Shown here: piece by piece, positions 21,201-28,580 of the stretch
Layout of the letters: each line of letters opens with the position of its first letter
Position numbering within the stretch: the first letter of the stretch is position 1
NCBI GenBank assembly: GCA_037447605.1
Contig: CM074807.1
Span: 697,885-726,654 of the forward strand
Length of the DNA: 28,770 nt
Origin: Zygnema circumcarinatum
Lineage: Eukaryota; Streptophyta; Zygnematophyceae; Zygnematales; Zygnemataceae
Reading direction: 5' to 3'
The notes under the pieces: model-generated
Databases searched by the model: none
Told to the model about the DNA's origin: nothing
Seen by the model: the letters and a program-made list of their open reading frames with translations, nothing else
Program-made: the position numbers and the translations under genes

Positions 21201-24200
21201 AACCCTAACCCCAACCCTAACCCTAACCCTAACCCTAACCCCAACCCTAACCCTAACTCCTAACCCTAACCCTAACCCCACCCTAACCCTAACCCCACCC
21301 TAACCCTAACCCTAACCCTACCCCTACCCCTACCCCTACCCCCACCCTAACCCTAACCCTACCCCTACCCCTACCCCTACCCCTACCCCCACCCTAACCC
21401 TAACCCTAACCCTAACCCTAACCCTAACCCTAACCCTTACCCTAACCCTAACCCTAACCCTAACCCTAACCCCGGCAATGGCCAATGTAATACTGCGCGC
21501 CAACCTTGTGGGCAGTACTGAGGTCCCATGGAGGGGCAAAGCTCCACTGAGGTTTACCCCATAGCCCATGAGCCAATCACAGCTCTCCACGTTGGACAAA
21601 GAGCTTACGTGGCAAACTGTGATTGGCACATGCGTCAAGTGAAATACCCCTCGTAGATCATCTCAAACTCCCCTGAAGTTGGCCCTCTGCTTTTTCTTCC
21701 GTTCGCAGGATGGTTTTTGCTGCGAGAGCGGAGTCTTGGATGCATGCGGAGTCTGCGATGGAAAAGCCATGTGAGAGTTTTCTAGGCTCTTTTTTTTTGT
21801 TATTTTTTTAAAAACCCTTTTACTTTCTTTTTTGTTCCCACTCACTCCTCTCATCCAATAGCAAACTAAAAGTAAACATTTTTCTCTTACATTTACACAG
21901 AAGTAAACTCCTTTCAGTGAAGCAGAATGTCACCAGCATGGAAACCTGTTGAGGTGTGCAGTTTTGTGGACTCTCGAGGAAAGTGTTGTGAAAGTATCCG
22001 CGATGAGAAGGGCATCTGCTGTGAGAGCGGAGTTTTGGACGAGTGTTTTGTCTGCGACGGCGACGGAACAAGCTGCGCCTCCGTTGTTTCTATGTATATA
22101 ACGGTACGGATTTAAAGCAATGCCAAGATCATTTTTTTTTTACTATTTTGAAAAATCATGAAATGAGAAGAGTGTGAAATAGCGGAAAGAAGTAAACAGT
22201 GAGTTTCCTTTGAAAAGAGTGCAAGGAAAGAAAAGGGGAGTCAATGGCTAGTTCAATTTTATCAAAAAAAAAAAAAAAAAAGGAAAAGAAAGGAAAGGGA
22301 AGGGGTTCGGGATCTGGGTTGGATTGGGTTGGTTGGAGTAGGTTTGGAATAAAGGGCTGAAAAATGTCAATGTTAGTTTTTATGGTTTTTAGGGTTTTTA
22401 GGGGTTTTAGGGTTTTTAGGGTTTTTAAGGTTTTTAGGGTTTTTAAGGTTTTTAGGGTTTTTAGGGATTTTAGGGTTCTTAGGGTTTCTAGGGTTTTTAG
22501 GGTTTTTAGGGTTTTTAGGGTTCTTAGGGTTTCTAGGGTTTTTAGGGTTTCTAGGGTTTTTAGGGTTTTTAAGGTTTCTAGGGTTTTTAGGGTTTTTAGG
22601 GTTTTTAGGGTTCTTAGGGTTTCTAGGGTTTTTAGGGTTTTTAGGGTTCTTAGGGTTTTTAGGATTTTTAGGGTTTTTAGGGTTTTTAGGGTTTTAAGGG
22701 TTTTTAAGGTTTTTAAGGTTTCTAGGGTTTCTAGGGTTTCTAGGGTTTCTAGGGTTTTAGGGTTTTTAGGGTTTTTAGGGTTTTTAGGGTTTTTAGGGTT
22801 TTTAGGGTTTTTAGGGTTTTTAGGGTTTTTAGGGTTTTTAGGATTTTAGGGTTTTTAGGAAAAAAAAAAGGGGGGTCTCTAGAAACCTGAAAAAATGTTA
22901 GCTGGTTTATATTGACTTGAACTTTTTTTCTATTACATTTTTTATTTTATTTCACGTGAGCAGATGTTAAGATCCGCCAAAGCGATCGCTGCCGATGGCA
23001 ATGTGACGTCAGCATTCGATGCACCTTTTCTCAGAGCTGTGAGAATCTCTCAAAACAAAATTTAAATAGAAGGGAAACACCTCATTACTGGTTTCCATAG
23101 AATTTATATTTATTAATAATATTTAATTTATTTATTTATTTATATCATATTATTAACTATTTATGTATTCGCATGAAGAAGCTTACAGTTTTTAGCTCAA
23201 AATTCTCTAATGGGTTCAATTTAAAAACCCTAAAAACCCTAAAACAAAATTTTCTTCCACAACTCGTTGCAGGTCTCTTCTCTCCTTTCTGTCACGTCAC
23301 AGGCAGTCAACGTTGTGTCCATACAGCAAGTGGACTCCCAAATTTGTGAAAAAATTTCCGACCTTCCCCTCGACACATGTGCCAAAAATTCCAACAGCAG
23401 TTCAACTGTCCGACTGTTCCGTGTTACGTTCTCCGTCGTCGCCATATCAGTACATTCTCATGCTTTTTGACCCAATGAAGTGAGGACACGTGTAAAGATT
23501 CCAGTTCCCTGTATCCCAACGCATTTTGAAACTGTAACGGTTCTCACATGGAACATCTGTGTATTGAATGAATGCTCTCCAACAGGCGAGAAACTCTGAG
23601 ATTAAGATCAAATCAATGGTGATTACGGAAACCCTAAAAAGTGAGATGGAGTGGGCCGTAAGCACGAATTCATCGTTTTTAGTGAGTGGGATTCCTTTCT
23701 TTACCTTGAATCTCATGGTTTGGAGGGAATGCCGTACTCTTCGTTGTGTGAGAATCTCACAGTCGAAGCATTTCTATCATGCTAAAAAGTCCAGAGGAAG
23801 AGCAGGAAAAAAGAAGAAGAAGAAGAAGAAGATGAAGGAGAAGAAGAAGGAGAAGAAGAAGAAGAAGATGAAGAAGGAGAAGACGAAGGAGAAGAAGAAG
23901 GAGAAGAAGAAGATAAGAGAAGGAGAGGACGAGGGATGAGTCACTAATATGTCCTCTCCTTCCCTCCCACCTCTCCCACAGGGCCTTCCCGGCGTTACTA
24001 TGGAAGCCTCTCCCTCCGTGCTCCGACAGGGCATCTGCGGAAATGGCAACTGCGAGAGGGGCGAGCGCTGCACCTCTCCCTCCTCTCCCTCTCCCTCCCC
24101 TCCCTCTCCCTCCTCTCCCTCCCCTCCCTCTCCCTCCCCTCCTCCCGCGTGCTGCCCCTCGGACTGCCCGTACGTGCCCCTACCCTGCCCCGTGCCCCCA

Positions 24201-24550
24201 CCGCCCGCTGCCCCGCTTCCCTGCGCGGGCCGCGGCCGCTGCCTCGACGCAACCGGCCAATGCGACTGCTACGCAGGCAAGGCCCCCCGCCCCTCCCTCT
24301 CCTACTCCCTCTCACTCTCCCTCTCCTCCTCCCTCTGCTCCTCCCTCTCCTTCTCCCTCTCCTTCTCCCTCTCCCTCTCCCTCTCCCTTTCCTCCTCCCT
24401 CTCCCTCTCCCTCTCCTCCTCCCTCTCCCTCTCCCTCTCCTCCTCCCTTTCCCTCTCCCTCTCCTCCTGCTCTGGGCCTCTCTCTCTCTCTCTCGCTCGC
24501 TCTCTTCCTCTCTCTATCTCTTCCTCTCTCTATCTCTCACACTCTCGCTG

Positions 24551-24592
<42 letters not shown>

Positions 24593-25613
24593 GCCACGTC
24601 GGCGCCGCCTGCAGCGTGTGCGCCCCCTCTTGGACGCGCGCTCCCTCCTCCTCCCTCTGCTACCGCCTCCCCAACGCCTCCATCCTCGCAACGGCCCCAG
24701 AGCTGCTCTACGCCCCTCCTCCTCCTCCTCCTCTCCCTCTCCCTCTCTCTCCCCCCGGGAGAGGGAGAGGCCGCCAGAAGCTGTCCAAGGCGGCCATAGC
24801 GGGCGTGGTCCTCGCGGCCTTGCTCCTCGTGTTGGGCGGCGTCACGCTCGCCCTCGCGGCGCTGCTCGTCCTTAAGGGGGGGGACACGAGAACCACGAGG
24901 ACCGGCGCGGATGGTGAGAGAGGCTCGCTTCTGCGAGCAAGGGAGGAGGGAGGGGGGAGGGGGAGGGGGAGGGGGAGGGGGAGGGGGAGGGGGGAGGGGG
25001 AGGGGGAGGGGGGAGGGGGAGGGGGAGGGGGAGGGGGAGGGGGAGGGGGGAGGGGGAGGGGGAGGGGGAGGGGGAGGGGGAGGGGGAGGGGGAGGGGGAG
25101 GGGGAGGGGGAGGGGGAGGGGGAGGGGGAGGGGGAGGGGGGAGGGGGAGGGGGGAGAGGAGAGGGGGAGAGGAGAGGGGGAGAGGAGAGGGGGAGAGGAG
25201 AGGGGGAGTGGGGAGTGGGGGGAGAGGGGGGGATAGGGGAGGGGGGAGGGGGAGGGGGGAGGGGGGAGGGGGGAGAGGAGAGGGGGGGAGTGGAAAGCGT
25301 GGATGTGAGAATGGAGGAAAGTTTTGGGGAAGAAGTAGGTGATGCCATCCCCACCGTTGTATTCCAAAGAAAAATTATGGAAGTAATCGATGAATCAAGG
25401 ACTTCATGGAAATAGTACAAAGCGAACATAGCTAACACCTTGTACTGATACTCATTCTTGATTGCCCTTTTCATTTCCCTTTGTGAAATGAATGCAGAAC
25501 TTGGGTCAGTCCCTGCTTCAAGCAGCGGCTCCATTTCGGGCGATCGCGAGACCCTAAAGCTCTCGTCGCATACCTTGCGGAATCGGCGAGCATCAATGGA
25601 TTCTTCGTGTTGA
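10020..25613 (+). CDS. Type I membrane subtilisin-like (S8) protease with PPC, TSP1, EGF and Cys-rich modules, about 28 exons
   Basis: Predicted secreted serine endopeptidase held at the membrane. Coding exons: 10020-10252, 10741-10842, 10993-11293, 12025-12178, 12421-12650, 12904-13050, 13182-13265, 13706-13795, 14057-14249, 14369-14455, 14731-14829, 15507-15688, 16383-16559, 17158-17218, 17428-17657, 17895-18073, 18241-18514, 19337-19423, 20026-20169, 20491-20803, 21709-21770, 21962-22103, 22964-23038, 23273-23449, 23586-23657, 23982-24276, 24593-24913, 25498-25613. All junctions are phase-compatible except that exon 20 is one base out of frame. All introns are GT-AG apart from the GC-AG intron 26. 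Domain order with approximate residues: signal 1-33, I9 prodomain about 78-150, S8 catalytic about 190-447, beta linker 448-573, PPC-like 574-713, four TSP1 repeats about 775-985, EGF-like about 1005-1035, CCESG modules to about 1190, SEA-like about 1190-1300, EGF-like to about 1407, transmembrane about 1463-1490, tail to about 1541. Triad: D211, H258, S411; oxyanion N346. The least certain piece is exon 1 and its junction to exon 2, where acceptors at 10691 or 10707 are alternatives. Confidence 0.88.
10289..10534. repeat. 7-base minisatellite (GGCCTAT/GGCTCAT/GGCTTAT) with 42-base higher-order units
   Basis: About 34 heptamers. From about 10384 two consecutive near-identical blocks of six heptamers occur, then a truncated third and two 12-base variants. 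It lies in intron 1 of the protease gene. Confidence 0.9.
11294..11960. repeat. GGGAGG/GGGGGA array after the donor of protease exon 3
   Basis: Almost pure purine on the coding strand for over 600 bases, starting within the donor region itself (ACG|GTGGGAGAGG). Open frames across it are Gly/Arg/Glu repeats and not genes. It may form G-quadruplexes in DNA or pre-mRNA. Confidence 0.9.
13290..13422. repeat. TTTTTAGGG-type array in protease intron 7
   Basis: Degenerate TTTTAGGG and TTTTTAGGG units starting about 25 bases after the donor at 13266. Confidence 0.85.
14057..14829 (+). other. Protease exons 9-11: post-catalytic beta-rich linker
   Basis: Exon 9 starts VVTNLKPFTTSKLL, finishing the catalytic region. 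Exons 9-11 then include FKPSQLKFTPQMW and NPQNISIRLSEYAG, resembling the FTP-NW-PQ-V-V strand pattern seen in bacterial-type beta-sandwich repeats, followed by SLINFRFVSNDPDFNFSIEG. No enzyme motif is seen; a structural beta domain is likely by inference. Confidence 0.6.
15000..15506. repeat. CT-rich microsatellite ending at the acceptor of protease exon 12
   Basis: CTCCCT/CTCTCC repeats over about 500 bases running directly into tcccag at 15506, forming a very long polypyrimidine tract in intron 11. The minus-strand Arg/Glu frames and plus-strand Ser/Leu/Pro frames here are repeat translations. Confidence 0.9.
15507..17218 (+). other. Protease exons 12-14: PPC-like (pre-peptidase C-terminal) domain
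   Basis: FGADVVFQYTPPADT, VVSVSTCDKPYFDTILFVYS, NDDFCD and YTYVFMIDGYADAGGLFSF follow the family pattern of a strand with FTP, STC--S-FDT-L-V, a D/N-D-C loop and a final VDGY---G-F strand. Such domains usually sit beside bacterial secreted proteases, where they aid substrate or matrix binding. Confidence 0.7.
15705..15955. repeat. 19-base minisatellite with telomere-like core in protease intron 12
   Basis: About 13 copies of CTGGAACTGAACCCTAAAG with A/T/G variants at the unit boundary. It begins about 17 bases after the exon 12 donor. Each unit contains AACCCTAA. Confidence 0.92.
17428..19423 (+). other. Protease exons 15-18: four thrombospondin type 1 repeats
   Basis: Four TSP1 openings are read directly: GEWSNCSALCGGGNQ with TRTVSC, GPWSECSRTCGTGIQTR, PTWSYCNVPCGNGIRTR and GKWSECPASCFGAVQTR. 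Each is followed by the spaced Cys residues typical of the fold (for example LCNLVQC and CNAVPC). The W and R residues that stack in the fold are present. The repeats suggest binding to extracellular matrix or a cell surface, as in ADAMTS proteases, by analogy. Confidence 0.9.
18519..19140. repeat. TTAGGG hexamer array in protease intron 17
   Basis: TTAGGG units, perfect at first and decaying to the right, begin directly at the splice donor (CAG|GTAAG, then TTAGGG). G-rich strand is the coding strand. Confidence 0.95.
19455..19782. repeat. CCCTAAAAA nonamer array in protease intron 18
   Basis: More than 30 copies of a 9-base CCCTAAAAA unit with few variants, C-rich on the coding strand. It starts about 30 bases after the donor at 19424. 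Confidence 0.95.
20026..20803 (+). other. Protease exons 19-20: EGF-like unit, then a Pro/Ser tract with an internal frame break
   Basis: Exon 19 ends CNGKGICK and exon 20 opens AGVCACSPGWSGPSCAEA, an EGF-like unit. The exon then runs into a CCTCC/CCCTCCC tract (about 20575-20740). The downstream sequence that makes sense (ACCPSALLDVRARCC, then ALDK before a GTACGG donor) lies in another frame; exon length 313 is one base too long. No AG exists inside the tract, so a canonical intron cannot repair it. A repeat-length error in the assembly or a real disabling length variant are the choices. Confidence 0.7.
20234..20490. repeat. C/T tract ending at the acceptor of protease exon 20
   Basis: CCCTCCC and CTCTCC units run into cttcccccag at 20490, another extended polypyrimidine tract. 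Confidence 0.85.
20811..21476. repeat. CCCTAA hexamer array in protease intron 20
   Basis: CCCTAA with CCCCAA, CTCCTAA and CCCCTA variants; begins eight bases after the exon 20 donor (AAG|GTACGGCC, then TAACCC). C-rich on the coding strand, opposite to intron 17. Confidence 0.95.
21573..21614 (+). repeat. 42-base dispersed repeat, copy 2
   Basis: Same blocks and spacing as 3421-3462. Here CTGTGATTGGC at 21617-21627 forms an inverted partner to the leading GCCAATCACAG, giving a small palindrome inside intron 20. Confidence 0.7.
21709..22103 (+). other. Protease exons 21-22: tandem CCESG cysteine modules
   Basis: DGFCCESGVLDACGVCDG is followed by FVDSRGKCCES, then KGICCESGVLDECFVCDGDG. This DxxGxCCxSGxLDxCxVCDG pattern is, from memory, common in large secreted or matrix proteins of green algae. 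Function is unknown; it is a disulfide-rich structural module. Exon 22 acceptor is ggtgtgcag at 21961, the choice that keeps phase 2 and the frame. Confidence 0.75.
22378..22860. repeat. TTTTTAGGG nonamer array in protease intron 22
   Basis: About 50 units of TTTTTAGGG with TTCTAGGG-type variants, G-rich on the coding strand. Open frames across it are VFRVFRV-type repeat translations. Confidence 0.95.
22964..23657 (+). other. Protease exons 23-25: SEA/ferredoxin-like segment
   Basis: AFDAPFLRAVSSLLSVTSQ is a helix, followed by AVNVVSIQQVDSQ and VRLFRVTFSVVAIS strands and EIKIKSMVITETL. The alternation of helix, Q-V-V-S-I strand and F-V strand matches the extracellular ferredoxin-like domains that accompany CCxSG modules in algal proteins. 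The assignment is by pattern only. Confidence 0.5.
23805..23938. repeat. GAA/AAG microsatellite in protease intron 25
   Basis: GAAGAA units with GAGAAG and GATGAA variants, on the acceptor half of the intron; Lys-rich frames here are not genes. Confidence 0.9.
24290..24592. repeat. CT-rich microsatellite filling protease intron 26
   Basis: CTCCCT, CTCCTC and finally pure CT units running into the ctcag acceptor at 24592. Nearly the whole GC-AG intron is this tract. Confidence 0.9.
24943..25285. repeat. GGGGGA array in protease intron 27
   Basis: Almost perfect GGGGGA hexamers starting about 30 bases after the donor at 24914. Strong G-quadruplex potential on the coding strand. Confidence 0.95.
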
Positions 25614-26302
25614 AAACAAGGGTCAACTGTTGATCTGGGATCGCAGTGGTGGTGGGTTGAACTTGCGGATCAACTCCTTTGCGTTGATCCCAGTTTGCTT
25701 CTCCAGCTTACAGTCTGACAAGTTATTTTGTCTGCTCGTTGGTCAGGATACCTCAATTGCTTCCCTGCTGGTTCGCTCAAATTTAGTTAAATATAAGTTG
25801 AAAGGTTTCATTTCTCAGAGCGATGTTAGTTACGTTTCTAAAGAAGTCGAAAGGTTTCTGAAGTATTCGAAAGGAGATTTGGGCTGTGATTAGTACTGTT
25901 ATATTTAATAAATATATAGTTGTGTTCAAATCACAATTTTGAACACGTCCAAAAGGCATTTGTTTATGCTGATCAATCGCCAATTCCTTTTGGTATTGAG
26001 ATTTCAGTTTCGAAAGGGTTTTGTCTTTTTTGACCTTTCCAAACACTTAATTACAACGTATGTTGCAAGTATCCATTTTTGCAATCAATTTTCAGAATAT
26101 ATTTGAAGTCGCATTGTATCGAGGCCAACATCAAAATTAAATTTATGAAATCTCATTCAATTACAATCGTCTCATTTCACTAATTTCCCCGCGTATAAGC
26201 TTCCTAACCAAGTAAAAAAAAACTAGTTGTAGATGAAAAAAAAAACCATTCAAATGTCGTCCAAAGGGACCCTCCCTGTCTCAACCATAAGCTAAACAGT
26301 CC
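25614..26302. other. AT-rich convergent intergenic spacer
   Basis: Lies between the convergent stops of the protease and the secreted-protein gene, so it holds both 3' UTRs. AT-rich from about 25780 on; no clear gene. The small frames here have no recognisable content. Confidence 0.5.
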
Positions 26303-27411
26303 CTACTTGGTCACTACCCAGCCGTTAGGAGCACTTCTCAAGTGGTCATAAAAGGGCTTCTCATTCCCCACAGTATAAGACCAGTACGGGTCGGGCTGCT
26401 TCGCACTGTAGGACACATCTACGACGTCGATCTTCCACGGCGAGTAACCCAGACCGTTGATTTTGGAGGCGTCGTAGTTGAAGATGGAGGTGTAGTACCA
26501 AGTGAAAGTCGCGCCCGTCTTGATGGAGATGGGGCTCGGGCAGGCACAGGCCCAAAAGGAATTGCAGGTGGGGCTGGCCGGCCAGTTGAACATCCAAACA
26601 GGGGCGGGGAGGGGGAAGGGCAGGAAGAGAGAGTTTTTCTTCTTGGTGCGGTCGCGGCAGTTGATCCACACGGCGCGGATCCACCCCTTGGAGCTCGGGC
26701 AGTTATTGTTGATGTCGTACGTGAACAGGCAGACCCACTGCTTGTTCTGAAGCATTGAGCACAGCTTTTGGCCCCACGGCGTAGGGAGCTTCAGCCCGTA
26801 CTGAAAGGTCACGCAACTCCCCTTCAACTCTGCACGCGGGGGCACGTGACAGTGAGGACAAGGAGAGTAACCTAATCTCTGAGCAGAGGGGAGAAATAGA
26901 TGCTTACTCACTAGTACTTTGCTTTACTTTACTTTCGTTTACTTTACTTTACTAGTACTTACTGCGGACACCGAAATCGGCGAATTCGACCGGTGAGTTT
27001 GGATCGTTCGGCTGCAGATAGGCGTCGGTGGTATTCGCCTCATCGACAAGGTCGAAGGCGTCAGGGCCATCATACACGTCGGTGTCGGGGGGCGGCGGGA
27101 AAGGTGAAGGAGTTGAAGGAGGGGGAGAGATAGGAGAGGGGGAAGGAGGAGGAGGAGAAGGAGGAGGAGCAGGAGGAGGCAGAGGAGCCTGGATAGGAGG
27201 CGGCAGCCCTGGAGGCACTGCAGCACAAAGAGAAGCGTGTGAGACACATAAAACAGCATAGGTTCATGCTATTATTAATATAAATAGCATAATCTACATA
27301 ACAAGAACCCTCACCGGTAGTCTGCAGCAAGTGCCGCGGGGAGGCCTGCGTGGCCGCCATGCCGACGGCAAGAAGCACCAGCATGAGGAGAGCGCGAGTG
27401 GGCGTCGCCAT
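26303..27411 (-). CDS. Secreted protein with Pro-rich hinge and Cys/Trp-rich C-terminal domain, three exons
   Basis: Minus-strand exons 27411-27315, 27217-26963, 26829-26303 join in phase 1 at both introns (CCG|GTGAGG; GCA|GTAAGT), giving 292 residues. Residues 1-24 are a signal peptide (MATPTRALLMLVLLAVGMAA). Residues 33-76 are Pro-rich with SPPPPSPSP, the hydroxyproline-type linker of algal and plant cell-wall glycoproteins. An acidic spacer follows (DTDVYDGPDAFDLVDEANTT). Residues about 118-292 form a domain with eight Cys and many aromatic residues: GSCVTFQYGL, QWVCLFTYD, WIRAVWINCRDR, FNWPASPTCNSFWACACP, FTWYYTSIFNY. I do not recognise this domain; the arrangement is pherophorin-like but the pherophorin Cys pattern is not seen. 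It is expected outside the cell or in the wall. Convergent with the protease gene; CGTAC palindromes lie upstream. Confidence 0.82.
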
Positions 27412-27448
27412 GGCTGCGACTACGAAGAGAGCGACGAGGGTGGATGAG

Positions 27449-27540
27449 AAATTCTCCCTTGTCCTTGAGCTCTCCTTCTCCTTCTCCTTCTCTTTCTCCC
27501 TCTTCCTCTCCCTCTCCCTCTCCCTTTCCCTCTCCTTCGC
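27449..27540. repeat. CT-rich microsatellite upstream of the secreted-protein gene
   Basis: CTCCTT/CTCCCT units just 5' of the start codon, GA-rich on the coding strand; likely 5' UTR or core promoter. Confidence 0.8.
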
Positions 27541-27640
27541 AAGACGCCTCTTCCGCTCTATCCCACTCCCAGCGCGCCGCCGCTTTTAAGCGCTCGACGC
27601 GCGCCGCCGGCGGTTATTTACCATCCGCTTGCGCCGCCGC

Positions 27641-27723
27641 CGGTGTCCGTACCGTACGAACAGTTGTGTTTCGTACAGTACCGGTCGATTCCGTACATAT
27701 ACGGAACCGCTGTACGGACACCG
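27641..27723. promoter_or_regulatory. Inverted CGGTGTCCGTAC pair with internal GTAC palindromes
   Basis: CGGTGTCCGTAC at 27641-27652 is matched by its perfect reverse complement at 27712-27723. Between them are CCGTACG, TCGTACAGTACCGG and CCGTACATATACGG. It sits about 230-310 bases upstream of the secreted-protein ATG, so it may be a binding-site cluster; a tiny inverted-repeat element is the alternative. Confidence 0.45.
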
Positions 27724-28580
27724 TTGGCGACATCGAGCCGGTTGGAAGCGGCTAATTGTCGCTTTGGACGGTTTGTCGCGTAGCGGAAAGGGCAAGTGCT
27801 GCGTCGTCACGTCGCGTCGTACGAATATCGCGATATATTGTCGATATATCTCGATACGATGCGAAGGGTCATCGCTTTTTTCCATTTTCCTTTTGGTCCT
27901 TCTTTGTGACCGGGTTACTCGTGGTTTCCTCCTGCTTCGCGTCGTAGATTTCAGTTAGTTTTGAACGGTTTCGACTGGCACGGGTTTCTAAGACCTCAAG
28001 ATATAAGGGGGAGTCAGACCTTGACCATCTGTTTCTATCCCCTCTCTCTCTCTCTCTTTCTCTCTCTCTCTTTCTCCCTCTCTCGGGACCTCATGGCTGC
28101 AAGGTCCCGAGAGAGGGAGACGGACAATGGAACGGCAAGACCACGTCATGGGGGGCAAAGGCAAAGGAAGTAGTAATGCAATGTTATGTAAGAAAGTAAA
28201 AGAAATCTATGAGTGGATGCCACGGGGGTTTAAACAAAGTGGAATAGCAACATCGTAAAGGAAAAAAAGTCAGAAGCTAATCGGTTTTAATTTAATTGCA
28301 TAAATTAATAAATGAAATAATTAAAGCAAGTCAAAGTCAACTTGCTTCCCCATCTCAAAGGTGTCGATACTCGAAGCCGCTGCCAAAAATACGCCAACAC
28401 AAAAAACTTAAACCCTGACAGGCAAACCCAAACCATGCCCCTGATCCCAATCTGAGTCCACCTCTCGATTCCACTTTTGGTCTCGACCTCTCTCCCTTCA
28501 TTGCCCCCGTCCACCCAACACTAACCCTAACCCTAATAACAGCCCTAAAAGCGCATCCACTGCTGTATGCGGAGGAGGGG
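27724..28580. other. Spacer right of the secreted-protein gene
   Basis: Contains a GATATATTGTCGATATATC near-palindrome (27830-27850), a CT tract 28040-28080, a 19-bp perfect hairpin (28073-28120), AT-rich DNA 28260-28325 and a short CCCTAA run near 28520. No gene is supported before the exon at 28581. Confidence 0.5.
28073..28120. repeat. Perfect 19-bp inverted repeat, 10-base loop
   Basis: Left arm TCTCCCTCTCTCGGGACCT (28073-28091), loop CATGGCTGCA, right arm its exact reverse complement (28102-28120). The arms extend a CT microsatellite into its GA complement. Confidence 0.95.

Larger units (their letters stand above)
23982..25613 (+). other. Protease exons 26-28: second EGF-like region, transmembrane helix, cytoplasmic tail
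   Basis: Exon 26 reads GICGNGNCERGERC, a CT-microsatellite-coded Ser/Pro run, ACCPSDC, then CAGRGRCLDATGQCDCYAG. Exon 27 continues HVGAACSVCAPSW, a Pro-rich run, GRGRGRQKLSK and the hydrophobic helix AAIAGVVLAALLLVLGG with about ten more apolar residues. Exon 28 gives the tail, ending TLRNRRASMDSSC, with a basic RRAS kinase-like site. The extracellular side of the helix is more basic than the cytoplasmic side, against the positive-inside rule. Intron 26 uses a GC donor (GCAG|GCAAGG). Confidence 0.8.

Noticed and set aside
24872-25534. Long minus-strand Pro/Ser/Leu frames
   Set aside because: Complement of the GGGGGA array in intron 27; antisense to a confidently reconstructed gene.
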